Both the position numbers and the translations under genes were made by a program. DNA of 64,000 bases from Saccharicrinis fermentans DSM 9555 = JCM 21142. Lineage in GTDB: Bacteria > Bacteroidota > Bacteroidia > Bacteroidales > Marinilabiliaceae. Below, piece after piece: positions 55,572 to 64,000 of the stretch (position 1 is its first letter; each line of letters starts with the position of its first letter). The notes beneath the pieces were generated by a model, which did no database searches, had not been told where the DNA came from, and was given only the letters and a program-made list of their open reading frames with translations. The DNA lies in contig NZ_KI912107.1 of NCBI RefSeq assembly GCF_000517085.1, positions 752,425 to 816,424 of the forward strand, written 5' to 3'.

Positions 55572-56078
55572 AATTTTAAACACATTAATAATATGATAAA
55601 CTTTACTTCAAGGGTTTTACTTGCAGTTTTACTGTTATCTGCCATTGCAAGGAATACCCAAGCTCAGTCATGCGCTGATGTTCTTAAGCTTTGTCCGCCT
55701 GTAGATGAGCTTTATAATAAAAAGGCCATGGCTCGAACGTATAAGATGAACCCCACACAAAAGCTTAAAATAATTCACGTGTTTTATGGTAGCACGGCAT
55801 ATCATATTAATATTTGTAAGTATGATAGTTTGGGAGATTTTCGTTTGAAAGTATTGGATTATGAAAACGGAAATGTTTTTTGGGACAATGGAGATGATAA
55901 TTTTACGGATGAAATTAATATTAGTTTTGGTTCTACTAAACGGGTTATTCTAGAGATAACAGCCGAGAACCCCGAAAAATTTCATGAACAAAGGAGTTGT
56001 ATTGGTCTTGTTATAAATTATCATCGAGAGGAGAGAAAAGATGAGATTCCTGAGCCTTCGAACCCGATAGGTTTATAA
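55569..56078 (+). CDS. Small secreted protein, paralogue of the 42120-42548 product
   Basis: The protein has 169 residues; the start at 55569 directly follows a possible module, though the ATG at 55593 (MINFTSRVLLAVLLLSAIARNTQAQ) also gives a full signal peptide. The mature protein has C-x(6)-C near the start (CADVLKLC), IIHVFYGSTAYHI, VFWDNGDDN and CIGLVINYHRE near the end, matching the 42120-42548 protein in order and spacing. A short Pro/Glu tail is unique to this one. No family recognised. Together the two paralogues bracket the PKD/PorP/PorE/ABC block. Confidence 0.72.
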   Translation: MNFKHINNMINFTSRVLLAVLLLSAIARNTQAQSCADVLKLCPPVDELYNKKAMARTYKMNPTQKLKIIHVFYGSTAYHINICKYDSLGDFRLKVLDYENGNVFWDNGDDNFTDEINISFGSTKRVILEITAENPEKFHEQRSCIGLVINYHREERKDEIPEPSNPIGL

Positions 56079-56159
56079 GAGATGAATCAATTTTTATTTT
56101 GGTCCGACACAAGGTTGTTTTGTGGTGATGGGTTTTATGTGCTTGGTTTTTAAATAACA

Positions 56160-57404
56160 ATGTTTACTAAGAAGAATATTGATGTAGAAATATTTTGCGG
56201 ATCCAAGATAGCGCTAAAAATGAAGGGTGACTATTTTGTAGGAGAGTCGCAAAGAAGATTGTCTGGTGCATGGTGTGCATCTATTTATGATAACAAAATT
56301 TTGCTGGAAGATGATATTGAAATTATCATGTCTTCAGAAGATGTTTGTTTAACTCCTGTATCTGTTGAACACACGGGTTTCTTGTTGGGATCAGACCATC
56401 GAGGAAGTAGATTTAGTGAGCAGATGTTCAAAGGAAATATACTACTTCAGCGCAAGAAGGAAGAGATAGTAATTGTTAATGAGGTGGATATTGAAAGTTT
56501 TGTAACAAGCATACTTTGTAATCGCTTCCCGAAAAGTACGCAGATAGAATATTTGAAGGTTCAGGCTGTTACACTTAGAAGCTCTTCTATTGCCTTGGCT
56601 ATGTCTGATCATAAGAGAGTGACCACTTCTGTTTTTAAAGAGTCTGATTACTGTAGTATATTTGATTTTAGACCACAAAAGCTGATAGAGAACTATAGCG
56701 GGGTTTCTAAGGTATGTAATCATCAGGCGCATGATGCCGTTAAGGGGACCAAAGGTATGGCTTTGGTATATCATGATTCAGTGAGTTATATTCCACAAAC
56801 ACTTTGCTGTGGAGGGATAACTGAGAACGCCGACGCTGGCTTGGCGAGCGTTTTTGATGCCGAACTATTTAATAATATAGACTTGTCCATTAACGATCAT
56901 ATGGAGCAATGGATCTATAGTGCCTCCCATAGTTATTGTAATGTGGATGCTGTGTCTGCAATGGAAGATCTTACCTGGGGAAGCAAAATTGATTTATCAG
57001 AAGCATACAGGTGGAAACGCAATGTGGAAATTGTTTATTTTAATGCTTTGCTCCGAAATAAGTTTGATATCAATATAGGTAATTTCCAAACCATGGAAAT
57101 AGTAGAGCGGGGAGCCTCAGGAATTGTCAAAGCGGTTTTGGTAGGGGGAGATGCTTGTGAGGTTGTTTTGAAGCAAGATGATTTGGATTATTTGATGGTG
57201 TTATTGGATTTGCCAAGTAGGTCATTTGTGGTTGAAGTAAACCTAGAAGAAGAGGAGCCAACTCTTGAATTAAATGGTGCTGGTATGGGGGTTGGCCAAG
57301 GTATTTGTAACGTTGGAGCTTTTGCCATGGCCCAGCAAGGTAAGTCTATGAGTGATATCTTTCAGCACTATTTGCCAGAGTATATGTTAGAAAAACAATA
57401 TTAG
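56160..57404 (+). CDS. Divergent SpoIID/LytB-domain protein
   Basis: The protein has 414 residues with no signal peptide. The SpoIID core is recognisable from VDIESFVTSILCNRFP (110-124), YLKVQAVTLRSS and CCGGITENADAG to GAGMGVGQGICNVGAFAMA near the end. SpoIID proteins are lytic transglycosylases that cut denuded peptidoglycan glycan; LytB forms are amidase enhancers. In the canonical S-E-M-P segment the catalytic Glu is replaced here by R122 (N-R-F-P), so it may be inactive or altered. Bacteroidota SpoIID proteins are often recycling enzymes. It follows the small secreted protein by 81 bases. Confidence 0.8.
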   Translation: MFTKKNIDVEIFCGSKIALKMKGDYFVGESQRRLSGAWCASIYDNKILLEDDIEIIMSSEDVCLTPVSVEHTGFLLGSDHRGSRFSEQMFKGNILLQRKKEEIVIVNEVDIESFVTSILCNRFPKSTQIEYLKVQAVTLRSSSIALAMSDHKRVTTSVFKESDYCSIFDFRPQKLIENYSGVSKVCNHQAHDAVKGTKGMALVYHDSVSYIPQTLCCGGITENADAGLASVFDAELFNNIDLSINDHMEQWIYSASHSYCNVDAVSAMEDLTWGSKIDLSEAYRWKRNVEIVYFNALLRNKFDINIGNFQTMEIVERGASGIVKAVLVGGDACEVVLKQDDLDYLMVLLDLPSRSFVVEVNLEEEEPTLELNGAGMGVGQGICNVGAFAMAQQGKSMSDIFQHYLPEYMLEKQY

Positions 57405-57597
57405 TATATATATGATGAATAGTAGTTTTCTTGGGCTTACAGAGTCGTATAATGTTACAATGAAAGAGCCCAGGGAACAGTTGAGGTGCAGCATATTTTT
57501 TATGAATGGCTTGGTCTAAATAGATATTTATGTCTCACTAGCTGATGCTAGATATAGAACCAGGCATTAACTTAGGTCTAAATTTGATGCGGGATCA

Positions 57598-57637
57598 AAA
57601 AAAAGAGGCTGCCTCATATGAGACAGCCTCTTTTTTT
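57598..57637. terminator. Bidirectional terminator between convergent genes
   Basis: AAAGAGGCTG (57602-57611) pairs with CAGCCTCTTT (57624-57633) around CCTCATATGAGA, which itself is palindromic, with A and T runs on each side. Confidence 0.9.
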
Positions 57638-57649
57638 ATTATATAGTTA

Positions 57650-58903
57650 TTATAAGATATTCGCAATTTTATCGCTTTGGTATTTACCGGCAACCAATTT
57701 TTCTTTCACTTCAGCAAAAGCTTTTATGGTGTATTCAACATCTTCAAGCGTATGCACAGCAGTTGGTATAATTCTTAACATCAACTGATCTTTTGGTATT
57801 ACAGGGTAAACCACAATAGAACAGAATATATTATAGTTCTCTCTCAAATCCATGGTCAATTGAGTAGCTTCAGGAACGGTACCATTTAAGAATACGGGAG
57901 TTACCGGAGATTCAGTATTGCCTAAATCAAATCCATCCGCTCTTAACCCTTTTTGTAAGGCATTCACAATTTTCCAAAGGTTATCTTTAAGCTCGGGTCT
58001 GTTTTTTAATAGTTCCAGTCTTTTTAAAGCACCTATTACCATTGGCATAGGAAGAGATTTTGCAAATATTTGTGAACGCATATTATAGCGAAGATAATTT
58101 ACAATTTCTTCTTCTCCAGCCACAAAAGCTCCAATGCCAGCCATTGATTTAGCAAAAGTACTGAAATATACATCCACCCCATCAATTACACCAAAATGCT
58201 CTGGCGTACCAGCACCGGTTTTACCCATTGTACCAAATCCGTGTGCGTCATCAACGAGTAAACGGAAGTCGAACTTTTCTTTTAAGGCAACTATTTTGTC
58301 CAAAGCCCCCAAGTCTCCGGCCATACCAAAAACTCCTTCGGTAATTACCAGAATACCACCGCCTGATTCGTTTGCTCTCTTGGTTGCTGTGGCCAACATC
58401 TTTTCGCAACGCGCAATATCATTGTGAGGAAAGACAAAACTTTTTCCTCCTTTTGCTTTATGTAAGAAAACGCCATCCATGATACAGGCATGTGATTCAG
58501 AATCGTAAACAATCACATCATTTCGTGTACATAAAGTGTCAATGATGGACACCATTCCCTGGTAGCCAAAATTCAGCAGGTAAGAATCTTCTTTCCCTAC
58601 AAACTCAGCAAGATTAGACTCTAGTTCTTCGTGTATGCTGGTGTGACCCGACATTGCACGTGCCCCCATGGGATATGCCAAACCGTATTCAACAGCAGCA
58701 TCAGCATCTGCTTTTCGAACTTCGGGGTGGTTAGCTAAACCTAAATAGTTATTGAGACTCCAGGTAAGTACTTCCTTACCACGGAATTTCATTTTCGCTC
58801 CGACTTCACCTTCCAGTTTCGGGAAAATATAATAACCATGCGCAGCTTTACCATACTGACCCAAAGGCCCCATGGTCTTTTTTATCTTATCAAAAATATC
58901 CAC
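57650..58903 (-). CDS. Alpha-oxoamine synthase family PLP enzyme (KBL / serine palmitoyltransferase-like)
   Basis: The protein has 417 residues. It begins at a GTG (58903); no in-frame ATG precedes it. The family fold-type I PLP motifs are present: NNYLGLANHPE, GARAMSGHT, the substrate and PLP residues DDAHGFG and the Schiff-base Lys region TFAKSMAGIGAFV, then LRIIPTAVHT. Members condense an amino acid with an acyl-CoA; candidates are 2-amino-3-ketobutyrate ligase, 8-amino-7-oxononanoate synthase and serine palmitoyltransferase. Bacteroidota make sphingolipids, so the last is attractive, but the sequence differs from the Bacteroides Spt I recall. Monocistronic. Confidence 0.85.
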   Translation of the reverse strand: MDIFDKIKKTMGPLGQYGKAAHGYYIFPKLEGEVGAKMKFRGKEVLTWSLNNYLGLANHPEVRKADADAAVEYGLAYPMGARAMSGHTSIHEELESNLAEFVGKEDSYLLNFGYQGMVSIIDTLCTRNDVIVYDSESHACIMDGVFLHKAKGGKSFVFPHNDIARCEKMLATATKRANESGGGILVITEGVFGMAGDLGALDKIVALKEKFDFRLLVDDAHGFGTMGKTGAGTPEHFGVIDGVDVYFSTFAKSMAGIGAFVAGEEEIVNYLRYNMRSQIFAKSLPMPMVIGALKRLELLKNRPELKDNLWKIVNALQKGLRADGFDLGNTESPVTPVFLNGTVPEATQLTMDLRENYNIFCSIVVYPVIPKDQLMLRIIPTAVHTLEDVEYTIKAFAEVKEKLVAGKYQSDKIANIL

Positions 58904-58932
58904 GTTGTATATCTTTTATGAATTTAAAGGGG

Positions 58933-58940
58933 CAAAGGTA
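58933..58940 (-). promoter_or_regulatory. Promoter -7 box of the oxoamine synthase gene
   Basis: TACCTTTG on the minus strand fits TAnnTTTG, about 30 bases before the GTG start codon. Confidence 0.55.
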
Positions 58941-59038
58941 ATATTTTTTGATAATCGAGATACCTAATTAATATGAAAATATGGAAATATAAATATGTTG
59001 TTCAGCTACCAATTGTTTTTTATTTGGTATTAAAAGAT

Positions 59039-59046
59039 TATCTTTG
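59039..59046 (+). promoter_or_regulatory. Promoter -7 box of the bamD operon
   Basis: TATCTTTG fits TAnnTTTG, with a leader of about 105 bases to the bamD start. The -33 element is unclear. Confidence 0.5.
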
Positions 59047-59155
59047 CACGTTGTTATATATTAAGAGATATGGAGTTTTTTTACGTAAAAGTTTCTTACT
59101 TCGTTTATTTTCAGTTGGTTATAAAATTTTATTCATATAAAACATCAATGCATTA

Positions 59156-59968
59156 ATGAGACAAATTCTTGTTGTAGTATTCATTATCCCACTTTTATTT
59201 AGTTGTAGCCAGTACCAAAAGGTGCTGAAAAGTACCGATTACGAGCTTAAATATTCTAAGGCTATGGAGTACTATGAGCAGGAGGATTTTATGCGCTCGG
59301 CTACCTTGTTGAATGAATTACAAAGTGTTTATAGAGGGACCGATAAATCAGAAACCATAAATTATACCTATGCAAGTTGTTTATATGGTTTGAGTGATTT
59401 TATTATGGCCGGACATTATTATCGCCAGTTTGTAAAAACCTTCCCCTCCAGTGAACGTAATGAGGAATGTCAGTTTATGAGTGCGTATTGTTATTATATG
59501 CTCTCGCCCAAGCCCAGATTAGATCAAACGGATACCTATAATGCGATCAATGAGTTTCAGTTGTTTGTTAATCTGTATCCATCTAGTTCTCGTGTGGAGG
59601 AGGCCAATAGACTTATGGATGAACTAAGAGATAAGTTGGTGTATAAGTCTTATTTGAGTGCTAAATTGTATTTTGATTTAGGAAATTATATGGGCAATAA
59701 TTATCTATCGGCCGTGATAGCTGCCCAAAATAGTTTAAAGGATTTCCCGGATACTAAATATAGAGAAGAGTTGTCATTTCTTATATTGGAAGCGAAATAT
59801 ATTCAAGCAGAAAATAGTGTAGAGGCAAAGAAGGAAGAGCGAATGAGGGATGCTATTGACGAATATTTTTCGTTTATTAATGAATTTCCAGAGAGCGATT
59901 ATATGAAAAAGGCGGTTAAGATTTATAACGCAGCCTCTAAGAGTATAAATTTTGAAGAAACAAATTAG
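59156..59968 (+). CDS. bamD: Outer-membrane protein assembly factor BamD
   Basis: The 270-residue lipoprotein has a lipobox (PLLFSC, C17) and TPR helices (about 30-250) with the BamD pattern YYEQEDFMRSATLLNELQ, YYRQFVKTFPSS and YNAINEFQLFVNLYPSS. It is the lipoprotein of the Bam complex that folds outer-membrane barrels. It opens an operon with rpoZ, coaBC, a DUF4835 gene and recN, a neighbourhood widely conserved in Bacteroidota. Start at the ATG 59156 is the only one that gives a signal peptide. Confidence 0.92.
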   Translation: MRQILVVVFIIPLLFSCSQYQKVLKSTDYELKYSKAMEYYEQEDFMRSATLLNELQSVYRGTDKSETINYTYASCLYGLSDFIMAGHYYRQFVKTFPSSERNEECQFMSAYCYYMLSPKPRLDQTDTYNAINEFQLFVNLYPSSSRVEEANRLMDELRDKLVYKSYLSAKLYFDLGNYMGNNYLSAVIAAQNSLKDFPDTKYREELSFLILEAKYIQAENSVEAKKEERMRDAIDEYFSFINEFPESDYMKKAVKIYNAASKSINFEETN

Positions 59969-59991
59969 AAATAGAAAATTATAAATTCATC

Positions 59992-60315
59992 ATGGATTAT
60001 AAAAAAACAAATGCTCCGGGCACCACAATCACATGGAACACTCAGAAACTTTCTGAGGATACAGGAAATGTGTACGAGTCGGTAAATGTAATTGCCAAAA
60101 GAGCGAACCAAATTAGCGTGGAGATGAAAGAGGAGTTGAACAAAAAGCTTCAGGAATTTGCCTCCTATACTGATAATTTGGAAGAGGTATTTGAAAATCG
60201 TGAGCAGATTGAAATTTCAAGATTCTACGAAAGGTTACCTAAACCATCTTCCATTGCTACACAGGAATTTGTAGAAAAAAAAGTGTATTACCGCAACGCT
60301 GATAAAGATGTTTAG
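59992..60315 (+). CDS. rpoZ: DNA-directed RNA polymerase omega subunit (Bacteroidota type)
   Basis: The 107-residue protein has the RpoZ/Rpb6 core YESVNVIAKRANQISVEMKEELNKKL, with the longer C-terminal part seen in Bacteroidota (LEEVFENREQIEISRFYERLPKPS). Omega assists assembly of the RNA polymerase beta-prime subunit. It lies 23 bases after bamD; a terminator follows, so part of the transcript may end here. Confidence 0.9.
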   Translation: MDYKKTNAPGTTITWNTQKLSEDTGNVYESVNVIAKRANQISVEMKEELNKKLQEFASYTDNLEEVFENREQIEISRFYERLPKPSSIATQEFVEKKVYYRNADKDV

Positions 60316-60380
60316 TTTTTGTGAAATTAAGCATGACCATTAATGGTGATTATTAGTAGTTGATACTTTTATAAAGAATA

Positions 60381-60424
60381 AAAAGATAAAGGAGGTTTTG
60401 CATATTTCTTTTATCTTTTTTTAT
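60381..60424 (+). terminator. Terminator or attenuator after rpoZ
   Basis: AAAAGATAAA (60381-60390) pairs with TTTATCTTTT (60410-60419) and is followed by T. It sits within the otherwise co-directional operon, so it may only partly stop transcription before coaBC. Confidence 0.65.
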
Positions 60425-60435
60425 TTACGGGTATT

Positions 60436-61647
60436 ATGATATTAAAGGACAAAAAAATCATATTGGGTGTGTCGGCCGGTATCGCAGCTTATAAAGCCGC
60501 TTTGTTGACCAGGCTTCTGGTAAAACAGGGGGCTGAAGTAAAGGTAGTGATGACCGCCAAGGCAAAGGAATTTATTACTCCACTTACCTTGGCCACCTTA
60601 TCTAAAAATCCCATCATGGTTGATTTTTATAATCCTGAAAATGGCGATTGGAATAGCCATGTAGATTTGGGGTTGTGGGCAGATGCCATGGTTATTGCAC
60701 CGGCTACTGCCAACACTATGGGTAAAATGGCACATGCTATTGCTGATAATTTGTTGGTTACTACATATTTGTCTGCCAGGTGCCCGGTTTTTGTGGCGCC
60801 TACTATGGACTTGGATATGTATCTGCATCCTGCAAATCAGAGGAATATGACTATCTTGCAACAAGATGGTGTTCATATCATTGAAGCTGAAACGGGTGAA
60901 CTGGCTAGTGGTTTGAGCGGTAAAGGCAGAATGGCTGAACCGGAAAGCATTGTAGAAAAGTTAGATGTTTATTTTCAGAGAAGGGCAACAGACCAGAAAG
61001 GACCACTTTGGGGACGTAAGATATTGGTTAATGCGGGTCCTACCTATGAAAAAATTGATCCGGTAAGATATATTGGAAATTTTTCAAGTGGTAAAATGGG
61101 GTATCATATTGCGGAGGTTTTGGCCGAGCGAGGTGCCTGTGTTACCTTGGTGTCTGGTCCTGTATCGCTACGTGCCGAACACCCAAGGGTGAATGTGGTG
61201 TCGGTTACCTCAGCACAAGAAATGAGTGATGCCTGTGTGAAGTATTATCCCGAATGTGAAGGTGCTATCTTGTCGGCAGCAGTGGCCGATTATACCCCTG
61301 AAACACAAGCAGCACAGAAGATTAAAAGCAGTGCCGAGGAGATGGTACTCTCTCTAAAAGCTACCACAGATATTGCAAAGCAGTTGGGAAGCATGAAGAA
61401 AGATGGTCAATTTTTGGTGGGGTTTGCCTTGGAAACTGAAAATGCCAAAGAGAATGCCGCTAAAAAGTTGGCCGCTAAAAATCTTGATTTTATCGTGTTA
61501 AATTCATTGGAGAATGAAGGAGCCGGATTTGGTGGGGATACCAATAAAATTACCATTATTGATGGGGGAAATAATATGGAAGAGTTTACGTTAAAAAATA
61601 AGCGTGAAGTGGCAATGGATATTGTAGATAAAATAATGTTATTGTAA
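60436..61647 (+). CDS. coaBC: Bifunctional phosphopantothenoylcysteine decarboxylase / phosphopantothenate-cysteine ligase
   Basis: The 403-residue protein makes 4'-phosphopantetheine for coenzyme A. The CoaC domain (1-185) has GVSAGIAAYKA, the catalytic His in NSHVDLGLWAD, the ATANTMGKMAHAIADNLL segment and the substrate clamp PTMDLDMYLHPAN. The CoaB domain (about 195-403) has VNAGPTYEKIDPVRYIGNFSSG and LSAAVADYTP. Both halves are complete. Third gene of the bamD operon. Confidence 0.96.
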   Translation: MILKDKKIILGVSAGIAAYKAALLTRLLVKQGAEVKVVMTAKAKEFITPLTLATLSKNPIMVDFYNPENGDWNSHVDLGLWADAMVIAPATANTMGKMAHAIADNLLVTTYLSARCPVFVAPTMDLDMYLHPANQRNMTILQQDGVHIIEAETGELASGLSGKGRMAEPESIVEKLDVYFQRRATDQKGPLWGRKILVNAGPTYEKIDPVRYIGNFSSGKMGYHIAEVLAERGACVTLVSGPVSLRAEHPRVNVVSVTSAQEMSDACVKYYPECEGAILSAAVADYTPETQAAQKIKSSAEEMVLSLKATTDIAKQLGSMKKDGQFLVGFALETENAKENAAKKLAAKNLDFIVLNSLENEGAGFGGDTNKITIIDGGNNMEEFTLKNKREVAMDIVDKIMLL

Positions 61648-61651
61648 TTAA

Positions 61652-62566
61652 ATGAATAAGCCCGTGAAATACTGTTTTGTATTATGCTTGATGTTTTTCC
61701 TGCTAAAGGTATCTTCTGCACAAGAGCTTCAATGCTCTGTTTCTGTGGTTTCACCGAGCGTTCAAGGAACCAATAAGCAAGTGCTTGAAACCATGCAGAG
61801 CGCCATACTGGAGTTTATGAATGGTCAAAAATGGACCGATAATGTCTTTAGTCCTGAAGAAAGAATACAATGCAGTATCATGATTAATATCAAGGAGATA
61901 AGTTCGGTGGATGATTTCTCGGGTACCATTCAGGTACAAGTTCGACGTCCAGTATATAACTCAGCGTATAGTTCTGTTATATTTAATTATCTGGACCAAG
62001 ATTTTGATTTTAGTTATGTGGAGTTTCAACCTTTGATTTACAATCCTAATTCTTTTGATTCGAACTTAGTGGGAGTTTTGGCATTTTATGCCAATGTAAT
62101 ATTGGCTTTTGATTATGATTCCTTTTCAAAAATGGGAGGTACCAAGTACATGGAGAAAGCGGAGGACATTGTTAATCAAGCGCAAAATTCATCGGAAAAG
62201 GGATGGCGTTCTTATGAGAGTACCAGAAACCGTTATTGGTTGGTGGAAAATTATCTGAATGAATACCATCGTCCATTGCGTGAATGTATGTATCAATATC
62301 ACCGTTTGGGTTTAGATAAGATGAGTGATAAGCCAGAAGCTGGGCGTAAGGAGGTGCTTTCTGCCATTGAAAGACTTCAAAAAGTTCATAGAAGTAAGCC
62401 GGGATCTTTCGCTGTGCAGGTATTTTTTGATGCGAAGTCAGAAGAATTGATAAATATTTTTTCGGAATCTTTTTCTATGGAAAAGGGGAGAGCGATCGAA
62501 ATTTTATCGGAGGTAGATCCAGCCAACGCCACAAAATATAGTAACTCGTTATTGGATAATCAATAA
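61652..62566 (+). CDS. DUF4835 family protein
   Basis: The protein has 304 residues with a signal peptide (MNKPVKYCFVLCLMFFLLKVSSAQ). The DUF4835 pattern is clear: ELQCSVSVVSPSVQGTNKQV, DDFSGTIQVQVRRPVYNS, VGVLAFYANVILAFDYDSFS, and the C-terminal FFDAKSEELINIFSE. The domain is Bacteroidota-specific, exported, of unknown function, and nearly always found between coaBC and recN. It starts four bases after the coaBC stop. Confidence 0.93.
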   Translation: MNKPVKYCFVLCLMFFLLKVSSAQELQCSVSVVSPSVQGTNKQVLETMQSAILEFMNGQKWTDNVFSPEERIQCSIMINIKEISSVDDFSGTIQVQVRRPVYNSAYSSVIFNYLDQDFDFSYVEFQPLIYNPNSFDSNLVGVLAFYANVILAFDYDSFSKMGGTKYMEKAEDIVNQAQNSSEKGWRSYESTRNRYWLVENYLNEYHRPLRECMYQYHRLGLDKMSDKPEAGRKEVLSAIERLQKVHRSKPGSFAVQVFFDAKSEELINIFSESFSMEKGRAIEILSEVDPANATKYSNSLLDNQ

Positions 62567-62580
62567 TTATTGAATCGATT

Positions 62581-64000
62581 ATGTTAAAATCGTTATTTGT
62601 TTCTAATTACGCATTAATAGATCAGGTAGAGATAGACTTTTGTGAAGGTTTTTCGGTTATAACCGGAGAAACTGGAGCCGGAAAGTCCATTATTTTGGGA
62701 GCATTATCCTTGGTTTTAGGACAGCGTAGTGATGTTTCCGTTTTAAAGGATAAAGGAAAAAAAAGTGTGATCGAAGCAGTCTTTAATGTGTCAGGATATG
62801 GTTTGGAGGAATTGTTTCGACAAGAAGATGTTGATTATGATGCAGATACCACCATACGTAGGGAGATATTAACTTCGGGTAAGTCCAGGGCTTTTGTAAA
62901 TGATACTCCCGTAAACCTCGGGTTTTTAAAAAGTGTTTCGTTGCGTTTGATTGATATTCATTCGCAGCATCAGAACTTGCTCTTGGGTGAAAAAGATTTT
63001 CAGCTGAATGTTGTGGATACTGTGGCAAAAAATGATGCTTTAAAAGAAAAGTATTTAGAGGATTATAGAGGATATAATATTCTGATCAAGAGAAAGAAAG
63101 AATTGGAGTCGCAGAATGCTAAGTTGGCTGAAGAGTTTGATTATATGAAGTTTCAGTTTGACGAACTTCATCAAATGAAGTTAGTGGAGGGAGAACAGGA
63201 GGGCTTGGAAGAGGAACGCGAAATGTTGTCGCATGCTTCAGAAATCAAAGGAAACTTATTTGCCAATGTTGAAATTTTAAGTGGAGAAACTACACCAGTG
63301 TTGGCTTCGCTAAAAGAAGTGACCCGGAATATTGAAAAAATAGCCTCATTTATCGGAGAAGGAGCAGAGTGGTCAAGGCGAATTGAATCTATTTACATTG
63401 ATCTGGAGGATCTCACAAAGGAGTTGGAAGATAAGATGGAAGGGATTGATCATGATCCGGCACGTCTCGAGTTTGTTTCGTCTAGGTTAGATCAGTTATA
63501 CTCTTTGCAGCAGAAGCATAGGGTAGATGATTTAGCAGGGCTTATTGAAATAAGAGACCAGCTATCCGAGAAGCTGGAAAAGATATCATCCTTTGATGAG
63601 GATATAGAGAAAGTGAACAAAGAAATAGATGCTGCGTTAAAGGTACTGAAACAATCATCTAAACAATTGACGGAATCACGCAAAAAAGTGATCCCGAGCA
63701 TCGAAAAGCAGATTGTGAATCAGCTAGTGGAGCTGGGAATGCCCAATGCTCGTTTAGTAGTGGATTGTAAATCGGGTGCAGATTATAGCGAAAATGGATG
63801 TGATGATATTAACTTCCAGTTTTCAGCCAACAAAAAGGGTGAGCTTGCAGCTATTCCTAAGGTGGCATCTGGTGGTGAAATGTCGCGTGTGATGTTGTGT
63901 ATAAAGGCTTTGTTGTCGGTTTCAAAAGGTTTACCTACTATTATTTTTGATGAGATCGATACCGGGGTTTCCGGTGAGGTAGCTGATAAGATGGGAGGAA
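62581..64000 (+). CDS. recN: DNA repair protein RecN (partial at window end)
   Basis: The frame runs from the ATG at 62581 off the window with no stop (about 473 codons seen of roughly 550). The N-terminal ATPase half has VSNYALIDQVEIDF and Walker A GETGAGKS; the centre is a coiled coil (about 160-400); the C-terminal half has signature ASGGEMSRVML and Walker B PTIIFDEIDTGVSGEVAD. RecN is an SMC-like protein that holds DNA ends in double-strand break repair. Last gene of the bamD operon, 14 bases after the DUF4835 gene. Confidence 0.95.
   Translation, partial: MLKSLFVSNYALIDQVEIDFCEGFSVITGETGAGKSIILGALSLVLGQRSDVSVLKDKGKKSVIEAVFNVSGYGLEELFRQEDVDYDADTTIRREILTSGKSRAFVNDTPVNLGFLKSVSLRLIDIHSQHQNLLLGEKDFQLNVVDTVAKNDALKEKYLEDYRGYNILIKRKKELESQNAKLAEEFDYMKFQFDELHQMKLVEGEQEGLEEEREMLSHASEIKGNLFANVEILSGETTPVLASLKEVTRNIEKIASFIGEGAEWSRRIESIYIDLEDLTKELEDKMEGIDHDPARLEFVSSRLDQLYSLQQKHRVDDLAGLIEIRDQLSEKLEKISSFDEDIEKVNKEIDAALKVLKQSSKQLTESRKKVIPSIEKQIVNQLVELGMPNARLVVDCKSGADYSENGCDDINFQFSANKKGELAAIPKVASGGEMSRVMLCIKALLSVSKGLPTIIFDEIDTGVSGEVADKMGG

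Noticed and set aside
57433-57475. Weak hairpin (GGGCT with AGCCC) after the SpoIID-like gene
   Set aside because: A far better terminator is at 57598-57637; this one has no T run.
1-64000. tRNA, rRNA, CRISPR, prophage or integron attC arrays
   Set aside because: None seen. The dispersed modules have inverted repeats but no attC core sites, no regular spacing and no cas or integrase genes.

Overview
The window is a 64 kb piece of a low-GC Bacteroidota chromosome, most likely a gliding or marine, gut-type member of Bacteroidia near Marinilabiliales. This is inferred from gene content: PorP/SprF and PorE-like type IX secretion (T9SS) genes, a T9SS type B C-terminal domain, DUF3078 and DUF4835 proteins, a bamD-rpoZ-coaBC-DUF4835-recN run, a SusC/D-free housekeeping layout, TAnnTTTG promoter boxes, and an almost complete lack of Shine-Dalgarno (SD) sequences. 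No rRNA, tRNA or CRISPR array was seen.

Layout. 1-3.2 kb: end of a GH13 amylase, then an exonuclease / FAH hydrolase / Tag glycosylase group. 3.2-4.1 kb: two paralogous small basic-then-acidic proteins around a hairpin-rich stretch. 4.2-8 kb: nfeD and an EI24/CysZ-like gene split by a complete IS701-family insertion (5637-7158, TTAA target duplication). 8.3-19 kb: purB, an ABC exporter, a secreted WD40 protein, a secreted DUF1080 protein, a PAS kinase, ndk, an nrnA-like gene and a GldI-like FKBP lipoprotein. 19.2-26.3 kb: a PycB/OadA-type carboxyltransferase with three biotinyl domains, a LytS/LytTR pair, an SLC13 permease and ridA. 26.5-37.2 kb: lptD, a divergent amidase, a GntR-type regulator, mscS, DUF3078, a sulfatase and a PAP2 phosphatase. 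37.2-57.4 kb: EamA and WecA-like genes, then a surface/secretion and signalling block. That block holds a hybrid kinase, a receiver protein with a degenerate kinase, a 1466-aa PKD adhesin-like T9SS substrate, PorP/SprF, a PorE-like OmpA protein, a TerB-like/ABC fusion and a divergent SpoIID protein; two paralogous small secreted proteins bracket its core. 57.6-64 kb: an alpha-oxoamine synthase and the bamD to recN operon, with recN cut by the window edge.

The most unusual feature is a family of about 85-105 bp dispersed modules between 8 and 36 kb, with a possible diverged member at 55.5 kb. They have nested inverted repeats around a CACACA-type loop and end in CATATGAAA or ATGAAA. Two sub-types (1 and 2) occur alone or in tandem, in either order. 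At five loci the terminal ATG is the start codon of the next reading frame, and one copy encodes the last residues of the FKBP lipoprotein. I know of no named family matching it.
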